NCBI RefSeq assembly: GCF_003019815.1
Contig: NZ_CP027773.1
Coordinates: 5,635,501 to 5,699,500, forward strand
From: Variovorax sp. PMC12
GTDB taxonomy: Bacteria; Pseudomonadota; Gammaproteobacteria; Burkholderiales; Burkholderiaceae_C
DNA: 64,000 bases
Direction of reading: 5' to 3'
Both the position numbers and the translations under genes were made by a program. Each line of letters opens with the position of its first letter. Position 1 is the first letter of the stretch. Under the pieces are notes generated by a model, which saw nothing but the letters and a program-made list of their open reading frames with translations, was not told where the DNA came from and ran no database searches. Of this stretch, positions 34,223 to 41,843 are shown piece by piece.

Positions 34223-35725
34223 ATGTGTGGAATCGTCGGCGTTGTCAGCAACGCACCCGTCAACCAGCTGCTCTATGACGCGCTGCTGCTCCTGCAGCAT
34301 CGCGGCCAGGACGCGGCAGGCATCGTGACCTTGCTCGAGCGCAAGTTCTTCATGCACAAGGCCAAGGGCATGGTGCGCGACGTGTTCCGCACGCGCAACA
34401 TGCGCGCGCTCCCTGGCAACGTCGGCCTTGGCCAGGTGCGCTACCCGACCGCCGGCAACGCCTACAGCGAGGAAGAGGCCCAGCCCTTCTACGTGAACGC
34501 GCCGTTCGGCATCGTGCTGGTGCACAACGGCAACCTGACCAACGCGCATGCGCTGCGCGCGGAGCTGTTCTCCACCGACCACCGCCACACCAACACCGAG
34601 AGCGACTCCGAAGTGCTGCTCAACGTGCTGGCCCACGAGATCGAGCGTTCGTCGCGCGGCGTGCCGCTGCACCCGGCTGAAGTCTTCGCCGCGGTCAAGA
34701 ACATGCACAAGCGCCTGCGCGGCTCGTATGCCGTGGTGTCGCTGATTGCCGGCCACGGCCTGCTCGCCTTCCGCGACCCGTACGGCATTCGCCCGCTGTG
34801 CATGGGCCGCAGCGCCGACGGCGCGGTGATGGTGGCCAGCGAATCGGTTGCCCTGGAAGGCTCGGGCCATGTGTTCGAGCGCGACATCGCCCCCGGCGAG
34901 GCCGTGTTCATCGACCTCGAAGGCAACGTGCATTCGATGCAGTGCGCCGAAACGCCCACGCTGAACCCCTGCATCTTCGAATTCGTGTACCTCGCACGCC
35001 CTGACTCGGTGCTCGACGGCATCTCGGTGTACCAGGCTCGCCTGAACCTCGGCGAGACGCTGGCCAAGCGCGTGGTCTCGACCGTGCCGCCGAACCAGAT
35101 CGACGTGATCATCCCGATCCCCGAATCGAGCCGCCCGAGCGCCACGCAACTGGCGCACCTGCTGGGCGTGCCGTACCGCGAAGGCTTCGTGAAGAACCGC
35201 TACGTGGGCCGCACCTTCATCATGCCGGGGCAGGGCGTTCGCAAAAAGTCGGTGCGCCAGAAGCTCAACGTGATCGCCAGCGAGTTCAAGGGCCGCAACG
35301 TGCTGCTGGTCGACGACTCCATCGTGCGCGGTACCACCAGCCGAGAAATCGTGCAGATGGCCCGCGATGCCGGCGCCCGCAAGGTGTACCTTGCCAGCGC
35401 CGCGCCGCCGGTGCGCTACCCCAACGTGTACGGCATCGACATGCCGACCAAGGGCGAGCTGGTGGCGCACGACCGCACCGTCGAAGAAATCCGCGAGCTC
35501 ATCGGCTGCGACGCGCTGATCTACCAGGACGTCGACGCCATGAAGCGCGCCATCGGTTCGCTCAACGGCAAGCTCGACGGCTTCGACGCCTCCTGCTTCG
35601 ACGGCGTGTACGTGACCGGCGACATCGACACCGAAGCCATCTCGCGCATGAACGGCAACCGGCCGCGCATCGAGGAGACCGAAGAAGATTCCTCGCGCCT
35701 CGCGCTCCCCAATCACAGCGAATAA
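34223..35725 (+). CDS. purF: Amidophosphoribosyltransferase
   Basis: 500 residues. First committed step of purine synthesis: PRPP plus glutamine to phosphoribosylamine. Cys2 after the initiator Met (M-C-G-I-V-G-V) is the glutaminase nucleophile; H-R-G-Q-D-A-A-G and G-H-x-R-Y-like G-Q-V-R-Y-P-T follow. The PRPP site V-L-L-V-D-D-S-I-V-R-G-T-T is in the C-terminal half. Normal length. Confidence 0.97.
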   Translation: MCGIVGVVSNAPVNQLLYDALLLLQHRGQDAAGIVTLLERKFFMHKAKGMVRDVFRTRNMRALPGNVGLGQVRYPTAGNAYSEEEAQPFYVNAPFGIVLVHNGNLTNAHALRAELFSTDHRHTNTESDSEVLLNVLAHEIERSSRGVPLHPAEVFAAVKNMHKRLRGSYAVVSLIAGHGLLAFRDPYGIRPLCMGRSADGAVMVASESVALEGSGHVFERDIAPGEAVFIDLEGNVHSMQCAETPTLNPCIFEFVYLARPDSVLDGISVYQARLNLGETLAKRVVSTVPPNQIDVIIPIPESSRPSATQLAHLLGVPYREGFVKNRYVGRTFIMPGQGVRKKSVRQKLNVIASEFKGRNVLLVDDSIVRGTTSREIVQMARDAGARKVYLASAAPPVRYPNVYGIDMPTKGELVAHDRTVEEIRELIGCDALIYQDVDAMKRAIGSLNGKLDGFDASCFDGVYVTGDIDTEAISRMNGNRPRIEETEEDSSRLALPNHSE

Positions 35726-35736
35726 GAGCCGACGAA

Positions 35737-36960
35737 GTGACCGACGAAAGACCCCTGCCGCCCGGCCTGCATCCCGACACGCTCGCGCTGCGCACCGGCC
35801 TCGCGCCGAGCCAGTACGGCGAGCATTCCGACGCGCTGTTCCTGACCAGCGGCTTCGTGCAGCCCGACGCCGAAACTTCGATGCGCCGCTTCGCGGGCAC
35901 CGAGCCGGGCTTCACCTACTCGCGCACCTCCAACCCCACGGTGACCAGTTTCGAGCAGCGCATCGCGGCACTCGAAGGCACCGAGGCGGCCATCGGCGCA
36001 TCGACCGGCATGGGGGCGATCCTCATGATGTGCATGGGCCTGCTGAAGGCCGGCGACCACGTGATCTGCTCGCGCTCGGTGTTCGGCTCCACGCTGAACC
36101 TGTTCGGCAAGGAGTTCGCCAAGTTCGGCGTGGAGACCACCTTCGTCTCCCAGACCGACGTGGCCGAGTGGCGCGCGGCGGTCAAGCCCAACACGAAGCT
36201 GCTGTTCGCCGAAACGCCGACCAATCCGCTGACCGAGGTCTGCGACATCCGCGCACTGGCCGACGTGGCGCACGCGGCAGGCGCGCTGCTGGCGGTCGAC
36301 AACTGCTTCTGCACGCCGATCCTGCAGCGCCCGGCGGCACTGGGCGCCGACCTCGTCATCCACTCGGGCACCAAGCACCTCGACGGCCAGGGCCGCGTGA
36401 TGGCCGGCGCGATCTGCGGTCCTTCGAAGCTCATCGTCGACGTGTTCGGCCCCGTGGTGCGCACCGCCGGCATGGCGCTGGCGCCGTTCAATGCGTGGGT
36501 CGTGCTCAAGGGCATCGAAACGCTGGGCGTGCGCATGAAGGCGCACTGCGCCAATGCGCTGGACATCGCGCAGTGGCTCGAGAAGCAGCCGGGCATCGCT
36601 CGCGTCTATTACCCGGGCGTGCCTTCGCACGCGCAGCATGAACTGGCGATGCGGCAGCAGTCGGGGCAGGGTGGCGCGGTGGTGTCGTTCGACGTGGTCG
36701 GCGACACGCCCGAGACCGCGCGCGCCAATGCGTTCCATGTCATCAACAGCACGCGCGTGGTGAGCGTCGCCACCAACCTCGGCGACGTGAAGACCATCAT
36801 CACGCACCCCGGCACCACCTCGCACGGACGCCTCACCGAGGTCCAGCGCCAGGCTGCCGGCATCGGCCAGGGACTGATCCGCCTCGCGGTCGGCCTCGAG
36901 CATGCCGAAGACATCAAGGCCGACCTCGCGCGCGGCCTGAGCACACTGAATCAACCATAA
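35737..36960 (+). CDS. metZ: O-succinylhomoserine sulfhydrylase
   Basis: 407 residues, Cys/Met-metabolism PLP enzyme. Makes homocysteine directly from O-succinylhomoserine and sulfide. PLP lysine K213 in S-G-T-K-H-L-D-G-Q-G-R; the substrate-pocket Y-S-R-T-S-N-P-T is also present. The position immediately after purF is characteristic of betaproteobacterial and pseudomonad metZ. GTG start at 35737, 11 bp after purF. Confidence 0.93.
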   Translation: MTDERPLPPGLHPDTLALRTGLAPSQYGEHSDALFLTSGFVQPDAETSMRRFAGTEPGFTYSRTSNPTVTSFEQRIAALEGTEAAIGASTGMGAILMMCMGLLKAGDHVICSRSVFGSTLNLFGKEFAKFGVETTFVSQTDVAEWRAAVKPNTKLLFAETPTNPLTEVCDIRALADVAHAAGALLAVDNCFCTPILQRPAALGADLVIHSGTKHLDGQGRVMAGAICGPSKLIVDVFGPVVRTAGMALAPFNAWVVLKGIETLGVRMKAHCANALDIAQWLEKQPGIARVYYPGVPSHAQHELAMRQQSGQGGAVVSFDVVGDTPETARANAFHVINSTRVVSVATNLGDVKTIITHPGTTSHGRLTEVQRQAAGIGQGLIRLAVGLEHAEDIKADLARGLSTLNQP

Positions 36961-36964
36961 CGAA

Positions 36965-38353
36965 ATGACCGGCAAAGTACGCACCCGCATCGCACCGTCC
37001 CCCACGGGTTTTCTTCACCTGGGCACGGCCCGCACGGCGCTCTATTCGTGGGCCTATGCACGCCATTACGGCGGCGAGTTCGTGCTGCGCATCGAAGACA
37101 CCGACGTGGCCCGCTCCACGCAGGACTCGACCGACCAGATCCTCGCGTCCATGCACTGGCTTGGCCTCGAATACGACGAAGGCCCGATCTACCAGATGCA
37201 GCGCCTGGAGCGCTATCGCGAAGTGATCGCGCAGATGCTTGCCGCCGGCACGGCCTACCACTGCTATTGCACGCCCGCCGAACTCGACGAAATGCGCGAG
37301 GCGCAGCGCGCACGCGGCGAGAAGACGCTGTACGACCGCCGCTGGCGCCCCGAGCCGGGCAAGGTGCTGCCGCCCGTGCCCGAAGGCGTGCCGCCCGTGG
37401 TGCGCTTCTGCAACCCGCCCGAAGGCGACGTGACGTGGAACGACCTCGTCAAGGGCGAGATCACCATCAACAACCGCGAGATCGACGACCTCATCATCCT
37501 GCGGCCCGACGGTGTGCCCACCTACAACTTCGCGGTGGTGGTCGACGACTGGGACATGAACATCACGCACGTGTTCCGCGGTGACGAGCACATCAACAAC
37601 ACGCCGTGGCAGATCAACATCTTCCGTGCGCTCGGTGCGCCGTTGCCGCAGTTCGGTCACGTGCCGGTGATTCTTGGCGACGATGGGCAGAAGCTTTCCA
37701 AGCGCCGCGGCGCGGTGAGCGTCACTGCCTACGAAGACAACGGCTACCTGCCCGAGGCAATGCTCAACTACCTCGCGCGCCTCGGCTGGAGCCACGGCGA
37801 CGACGAGCTTTTCACGCGCGAGCAGATGGTGAGCTGGTTCGATGGCTCGCACCTGTCGAAGAGCCCCGCGCAGTGGGATGCGGCCAAGCTCGCCTGGGTC
37901 AACGCTCAATACATCAAGGCGAAGACCGGCGAAGAGCTTGCACCGCTCGTCGAGGCACAGCTGCAGAAGAAGGGCATCGTTGCGGACGAACGCCTGCCCG
38001 CGATCTGCGCGCTATTCAAAGATCGTTGCGACACCACGGTGGCACTCGCCAACTGGGCTGCGGCCTTCTACACGGACATTTCGGTGACTGAAGAGGACCG
38101 TGCGCAGCACATCACCGAGGCCGTTAAACCCGCGATTGCAGAACTCGCAGAAAAATTGATAACTGCGACCTGGGATAAGGCCTCAATCTCGGCTATGATC
38201 AAGGAAGTGCTCGCAGCGCACAGCATGAAAATGCCAGTGTTAGCGATGCCAGTACGTGTGCTTGTGATGGGAACGTCGCAAACACCGTCCCTCGATTCAG
38301 TCCTAGAGATTTTTTCCAGAGAAAAAGTTATCGAAAGATTGAGAAAGGCCTGA
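36965..38353 (+). CDS. gltX: Glutamyl-tRNA synthetase
   Basis: 462 residues, class I synthetase charging tRNA-Glu. HIGH-type motif F-L-H-L-G-T-A near residue 16 and KMSKS-type K-L-S-K-R-R-G in the middle. The S-P-T-G-x-L-H start is diagnostic. Starts 4 bp after metZ. The 3' end holds the promoter of the tRNA cluster that follows, which includes the cognate tRNA-Glu. Confidence 0.97.
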   Translation: MTGKVRTRIAPSPTGFLHLGTARTALYSWAYARHYGGEFVLRIEDTDVARSTQDSTDQILASMHWLGLEYDEGPIYQMQRLERYREVIAQMLAAGTAYHCYCTPAELDEMREAQRARGEKTLYDRRWRPEPGKVLPPVPEGVPPVVRFCNPPEGDVTWNDLVKGEITINNREIDDLIILRPDGVPTYNFAVVVDDWDMNITHVFRGDEHINNTPWQINIFRALGAPLPQFGHVPVILGDDGQKLSKRRGAVSVTAYEDNGYLPEAMLNYLARLGWSHGDDELFTREQMVSWFDGSHLSKSPAQWDAAKLAWVNAQYIKAKTGEELAPLVEAQLQKKGIVADERLPAICALFKDRCDTTVALANWAAAFYTDISVTEEDRAQHITEAVKPAIAELAEKLITATWDKASISAMIKEVLAAHSMKMPVLAMPVRVLVMGTSQTPSLDSVLEIFSREKVIERLRKA

Positions 38354-38368
38354 AAAACGGGCTATAAT
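38339..38368 (+). promoter_or_regulatory. Sigma-70 promoter of tRNA Ala-Glu-Asp cluster
   Basis: TTGAGA (38339-38344), 18-base spacer, perfect TATAAT (38363-38368). It overlaps the last codons of gltX and lies about 20 bases before the first tRNA, so the cluster can be expressed independently of gltX. Confidence 0.8.
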
Positions 38369-38388
38369 TCGAGGCTCGACACCCACAC

Positions 38389-38464
<76 letters not shown>

Positions 38465-38521
38465 TTAAGTGTCGAGAGAGTTGAAGATAAGTGCTGATCG
38501 CAGCACTGTTCCTAAGGTTTT

Positions 38522-38597
38522 GACCCTATCGTCTAGAGGCCTAGGACACCACCCTTTCACGGTGGCTACCGGGGTTCGAATCCCCGTAGGGTCGCCA
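38522..38597 (+). tRNA. tRNA-Glu (anticodon TTC)
   Basis: 76-nt cloverleaf. Acceptor GACCCTA/TAGGGTC, anticodon loop CTTTCAC gives TTC, T-arm GGGTTCGAATCCC, encoded CCA. Substrate of the gltX product just upstream. Confidence 0.96.
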
Positions 38598-38667
38598 GTT
38601 TCACGCAAGTGAAGCAGGCACAAGTGGCAACACTTGGCTCGGTAAAACGAGTGAACGTTGTCTACCA

Positions 38668-38744
38668 GGAGTGGTAGTTCAGTTGGTTAGAATACCGGCC
38701 TGTCACGCCGGGGGTCGCGGGTTCGAGTCCCGTCCACTCCGCCA
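38668..38744 (+). tRNA. tRNA-Asp (anticodon GTC)
   Basis: 77-nt cloverleaf. Acceptor GGAGTGG/CCACTCC, anticodon loop CTGTCAC gives GTC, T-arm GGGTTCGAGTCCC, encoded CCA. Last tRNA before the terminator. Confidence 0.96.
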
Positions 38745-38754
38745 GTTCCGACGA

Positions 38755-38796
38755 GGGTTAGCAGATGAAAGTCTGCTAACCCTTTTGTCTTTTTCG
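38755..38796 (+). terminator. Rho-independent terminator of the tRNA cluster
   Basis: Perfect 11-bp stem GGGTTAGCAGA (38755-38765) / TCTGCTAACCC (38772-38782) with a 6-base loop, followed by a T-rich tract (TTTTGTCTTTTT). Confidence 0.92.
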
Positions 38797-39173
38797 GAAC
38801 CTGCACTTCGTTGATCCATGCGATCGGCGACTGGTGCTTCCTCCAAATGTTCAGCCACCTGCCAGTGCTCAAGCACCCTGGCCGATCGCATCAATGATCG
38901 GCAGCCCATTGGCGTTCTTCCCAACTTTGACTCACACCTTAACTCGGCCAAGAGCTCGATGGCCAAGTTGCGATGCCCAGGATGCTCTGTCGAGGAGAAA
39001 GCTCCTCGTGTACGAGGGATCTTTTCGTCTGCCATGCGCCCCTCGACACCACTTTATGCGGCCGAGTTACATAGGCCCTCTCGCAGTCGAATAAACTCCG
39101 CCCCGCTTGCAGCTTGTATTCGTTGCTGCGCCGCCATAGGCAACATGGCGAAATTAACCTAATAGGAACTCAC
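38797..39173. other. Gene-free stretch between tRNA cluster and HU gene
   Basis: Open frames on both strands here have no recognisable protein character, and one minus-strand frame is simply antisense tRNA. The last ~60 bases before 39174 are AT-richer and probably contain the HU promoter. A short inverted repeat GCGATCGG / CCGATCGC (around 38820 and 38880) is present without clear meaning. Confidence 0.35.
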
Positions 39174-39575
39174 TTGAACCGCATCGAACTCGTCGAAAAA
39201 ATCGCTACCGCCCACAACCTCAGCAAGGCGGAAGCCGCGCGCGTCCTCGAGACCATCACCAGCACGATCGTTGCTGCCGTGAAGAAGGATGACGCAGTGC
39301 AGATCGTCGGCTTCGGCACTTTCAAGCAAGTGGCGCGCGCCGCACGCTCGGGCTTCAACCCCAGCGCCGGCACCAAGATCAAGATCGCCGCACAGAAGGT
39401 GCCGAAGTTCGTGCCGGGCGCCGCCTTCAAGGCCGCCGTGGACCCGAAGGCTGCAAAGCGCAAGGCCGACAGCAAGGCCGTGGCCGCCAAGCCGGCTGCC
39501 AAGCCTGCTGCGAAGCCCGCAGCAAAGAAGGCTGCCGCCCCCGCCAAGAAGGCCGTGGCCGCCAAGAAGAAGTAA
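39174..39575 (+). CDS. HU-family DNA-binding protein with histone-H1-like lysine/alanine tail
   Basis: 133 residues. The first ~90 are a complete HU fold (N-R-I-E-L-V-E-K-I-A, V-Q-I-V-G-F-G-T-F, and the DNA-binding arm). The last ~40 are repeats of A-K-P-A-A-K and P-A-K-K, a basic disordered tail absent from E. coli HU but known in other Burkholderiales nucleoid proteins. TTG start at 39174 has a good AGGA ribosome binding site 7 bases upstream; an upstream ATG has none and adds unrelated residues. Likely bends and compacts DNA. Confidence 0.9.
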   Translation: MNRIELVEKIATAHNLSKAEAARVLETITSTIVAAVKKDDAVQIVGFGTFKQVARAARSGFNPSAGTKIKIAAQKVPKFVPGAAFKAAVDPKAAKRKADSKAVAAKPAAKPAAKPAAKKAAAPAKKAVAAKKK

Positions 39576-39628
39576 TTGACGCATTGCCGCGGCTTCGCGC
39601 CGCGGATGCCGGGCAAACGCCTGAACCG

Positions 39629-39655
39629 AAATGCCCCGCCCAGCGGGGCATTTTT
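39629..39655 (+). terminator. Rho-independent terminator after HU gene
   Basis: Stem AAATGCCCCGC (39629-39639) / GCGGGGCATTT (39643-39653) with a 3-base loop, ending in five T. Strong. Confidence 0.9.
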
Positions 39656-39802
39656 CGTTGGGGCCAGAGCGAGCCGCGCGCCTGCATTTGCGGCGGTTGC
39701 CTCCTACATCGCGCCACACGTGGTGCGCTGTAGCTTGGTTTCTTCGAATTCAAGACAAGGGGATCAGAATGCAAAGCGCCAAGAACCTCGGTAGCGTCCT
39801 CC

Positions 39803-40075
39803 ATGGCCGGCAATCCTTCGATCAAGGCGGCTGCCATGGATGAGATGCTCGAATTTCCCCATGCGGGCTGGACCTTCCTTTGCAGCGCGGAGAAGCTTCC
39901 CTCCGGTTCCTTTCAGGCCGTGCTCCGTTACAGGGCGCCGCCGAACGACGATATCCGCATGCTGAAGATCGATCCGGCCGCGGGGCACAGCGTGCGCGAG
40001 GCGCTCGAGCGCGCGAAGGCCATGGCTGTGGAGTGGGCCGCGAAGCGAGCCGATGACGGCAAAGGCGGCGGCTGA
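39803..40075 (+). CDS. Hypothetical protein (90 aa)
   Basis: Not recognised. 90 residues from the ATG at 39803, or 79 from 39836. No signal peptide. Contains A-G-W-T-F-L-C-S-A-E and a helix S-V-R-E-A-L-E-R-A-K-A-M-A-V-E-W-A-A-K-R. Coding-like composition (GC-rich third positions) favours a real gene. Confidence 0.5.
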   Translation: MAGNPSIKAAAMDEMLEFPHAGWTFLCSAEKLPSGSFQAVLRYRAPPNDDIRMLKIDPAAGHSVREALERAKAMAVEWAAKRADDGKGGG

Positions 40076-40155
40076 GGCGCCGCACGCACGCTGCCGCACG
40101 TTAGAGTCGGGCCGATGCCAACTCGCGGCCGCTCGATCGAGGCAGCCTAACAACG

Positions 40156-40599
40156 ATGACGATCATCAAACCAGGCCGGCTTGCCCTTCAGGCGCTATTG
40201 CTCACGACAGCGGGTGCATGCGCTGCGGGAACGATCACATGCGTTCCCGGGCCTGCCGCCGCATCGGCGCCTTCGCACTGGATCCGCAGGATTGCCATCG
40301 ACGAGCACTCGCGTACCGTCAACATGGACATCGTGCGTTCCAGGACAAAGGACACGGAGACGATGGGGAAGATGAGGGCCGAACTCCTCAGCATGGAGGA
40401 GACCCAGTCCGGCGAGCCGGTCTATGTGTTCAACGCCATCCCCAGTGTCGGTACTGATGTCACGCATCTCTTCAGGCTGTTCAAGGCCGGAGAGTGGCGT
40501 CTGATTGGCGCCGGTGTGACCTTCATGGGCAAGGTGCCTGCGCTGAGAGCGGTCGAGCCGGGATTGGTGCTCGATTGCAAGCGCTCCGACCTGGGTTAG
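40156..40599 (+). CDS. Exported hypothetical protein (147 aa)
   Basis: Not recognised. N-terminal signal-like segment L-A-L-Q-A-L-L-L-T-T-A-G-A-C-A-A-G; the cysteine at about residue 22 might be a lipobox (A-G-A-C), though the fit is imperfect. The remainder is a small globular beta-rich domain with two further cysteines. Alone on the plus strand between orphan genes. Confidence 0.5.
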   Translation: MTIIKPGRLALQALLLTTAGACAAGTITCVPGPAAASAPSHWIRRIAIDEHSRTVNMDIVRSRTKDTETMGKMRAELLSMEETQSGEPVYVFNAIPSVGTDVTHLFRLFKAGEWRLIGAGVTFMGKVPALRAVEPGLVLDCKRSDLG

Positions 40600-40642
40600 C
40601 GTTCGTTCCTTATCGCCAGCATGAGCTAGGCACAATCGCGCT

Positions 40643-41083
40643 ATGCCAAACATTGCATCCATTCTCAAAGCCGAAATCTCGCGCGTTGCCCGCAAAGAGG
40701 TTCGAGCGGAAATCGAGACGCTGAAGAAGGCCTCCGTACACCACAGGGCATTGATCGCCGCTCTGCGTCGCCAGGTGAATGCGTTGGAGAAGGAACTGCG
40801 CAACGTTGCCAGCAGTGCCGGCAAGCGTGCAGTGGTTAGCGATGTCGACGAGGCTGCCGAGGCGGGGCCCAAGCGGCGCTTCAGCCCGGCTCGACTGGCT
40901 TCGCACCGCAGCAAGCTGGGACTGTCTGCAGCCTCGTACGGCAAGCTCGTCGGTGTATCGGGCCAGACGATCTACCACTGGGAACAAGGCAAGGCGCGGC
41001 CGCGCGCTGCTCAGTTGGAGCGCCTGGCCTCGGTGCGCGAGTTTGGCAAGCAGCAGGCGGCCGAGCGACTTCAGGCCGGCTGA
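40643..41083 (+). CDS. Helix-turn-helix (XRE-like) protein with N-terminal coiled coil
   Basis: 146 residues. Residues ~8-55 form a charged coiled coil (R-K-E-V-R-A-E-I-E-T-L-K-K). Residues ~82-130 are an XRE-type HTH (L-A-S-H-R-S-K-L-G-L-S-A-A-S-Y-G-K-L-V-G-V-S-G-Q-T-I-Y-H-W-E-Q-G). Probably a DNA-binding regulator; no target gene is evident. Widespread but uncharacterised type in betaproteobacteria. Confidence 0.8.
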   Translation: MPNIASILKAEISRVARKEVRAEIETLKKASVHHRALIAALRRQVNALEKELRNVASSAGKRAVVSDVDEAAEAGPKRRFSPARLASHRSKLGLSAASYGKLVGVSGQTIYHWEQGKARPRAAQLERLASVREFGKQQAAERLQAG

Positions 41084-41215
41084 GGCGCTGGTCCCAGGTC
41101 GGGGATTACCCGGTCCACTTTCGTCGCAAGCTCAAACTATCTTCGGATCGACGAACAGCCGGCGTTAGCGCAGGCTGCCGCGAGGGGAGTGTTCATGACG
41201 CGAGGGTATTGATCA

Positions 41216-41335
41216 ATGCTGAACAGCACTCGTCAACTGCGCTTGTTGGCGCTTTCTCGCCAGTTCGATCTTGCGGCCCTGATGACCATGCTGGCCGCCA
41301 TCGGGAACTGGCTGATGTTCTGGTTCGGCGAATGA
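41216..41335 (+). CDS. Putative small membrane protein (39 aa)
   Basis: A 39-codon frame from ATG 41216 to TGA 41335. It has a basic N-terminus (R-Q-L-R, S-R-Q) followed by one hydrophobic helix (L-A-A-L-M-T-M-L-A-A-I-G-N-W-L-M-F-W-F). A weak GAGGG site lies about 10 bases upstream. Composition fits a single-span small protein; expression is unproven. Confidence 0.35.
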   Translation: MLNSTRQLRLLALSRQFDLAALMTMLAAIGNWLMFWFGE

Positions 41336-41368
41336 ACCGGATAGCGCCGGCCTGATCGGCGAAGGCCG

Positions 41369-41572
41369 TCAGTTGCACTCGAACAAGACGCCCTGTTCCG
41401 CAGGTGCCTTGCCAAGCCATCTTGGCGACTGTCCCTTGACGTCGCAGTAGTTCGAGGCCTGCACATAAGTCACGGCACGCAGCACGCCGGGGCGCACTTG
41501 CGTGACCTCGTTGGGAGGGGTCGAGCAGCCGGCGAGGACCAGGGCAAGCGGAAGCAGTGTGCGCCAATTCAT
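41369..41572 (-). CDS. Small lipoprotein (67 aa)
   Basis: 67 residues. Short signal peptide with lipobox L-A-G-C (cysteine at residue 16), so lipid-anchored. The mature part holds V-T-Y-V-Q-A-S-N-Y-C and a terminal E-C-N, giving two cysteines that could form a disulfide. No known family. Confidence 0.65.
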   Translation of the reverse strand: MNWRTLLPLALVLAGCSTPPNEVTQVRPGVLRAVTYVQASNYCDVKGQSPRWLGKAPAEQGVLFECN

Positions 41573-41651
41573 CGGGCCATTCTAAGACCGGCCGGCAACT
41601 GGGCTGGTGTGCGATCCATATAGCGGTATCCGGAATGGTCGCCCGAGCGAG

Positions 41652-41667
41652 CTGTATGCATATACAG
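41652..41667. promoter_or_regulatory. LexA (SOS) box
   Basis: CTGTATGCATATACAG: perfect CTGT-N8-ACAG with palindromic AT-rich centre, extended by TA on the right as in strong E. coli-type boxes. Betaproteobacterial LexA uses this motif. It stands 80 bases upstream of the minus-strand lipoprotein gene and about 105 bases before a plus-strand terminator with no gene between. Which transcript it controls is not clear. Confidence 0.6.
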
Positions 41668-41770
41668 TAAACTACGGGCTTGCCGACCACTTTCTCCTTG
41701 ACGGGTAAACCGTCCCCGCCGGTCAACCTGTGCGGGGCCTTGATGCATGCCAGCAGATAGGCTTTTTCAC

Positions 41771-41798
41771 ACCCAGCCCTCCGGCTGGGTTTTTTTTG
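41771..41798 (+). terminator. Strong rho-independent terminator
   Basis: Stem ACCCAGCC (41771-41778) / GGCTGGGT (41783-41790) with a 4-base loop and eight T. No plus-strand protein gene ends here, so it terminates either an RNA starting near the LexA box or a longer transcript from 41083. Confidence 0.85.
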
Positions 41799-41843
41799 CC
41801 TGGACCCGGGGCTATAGTCGTCGGCCGCTGCCACATCACAAGA

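Noticed and set aside
38703..39035. Minus-strand frame ending R-D-S-N-P-R-P-P-A
   Set aside because: This is the well-known spurious translation antisense to tRNA-Asp.
41730..41843. N-terminal extension of the methyltransferase through the terminator
   Set aside because: It would translate a rho-independent terminator and has no family similarity; ATG at 41844 fits.
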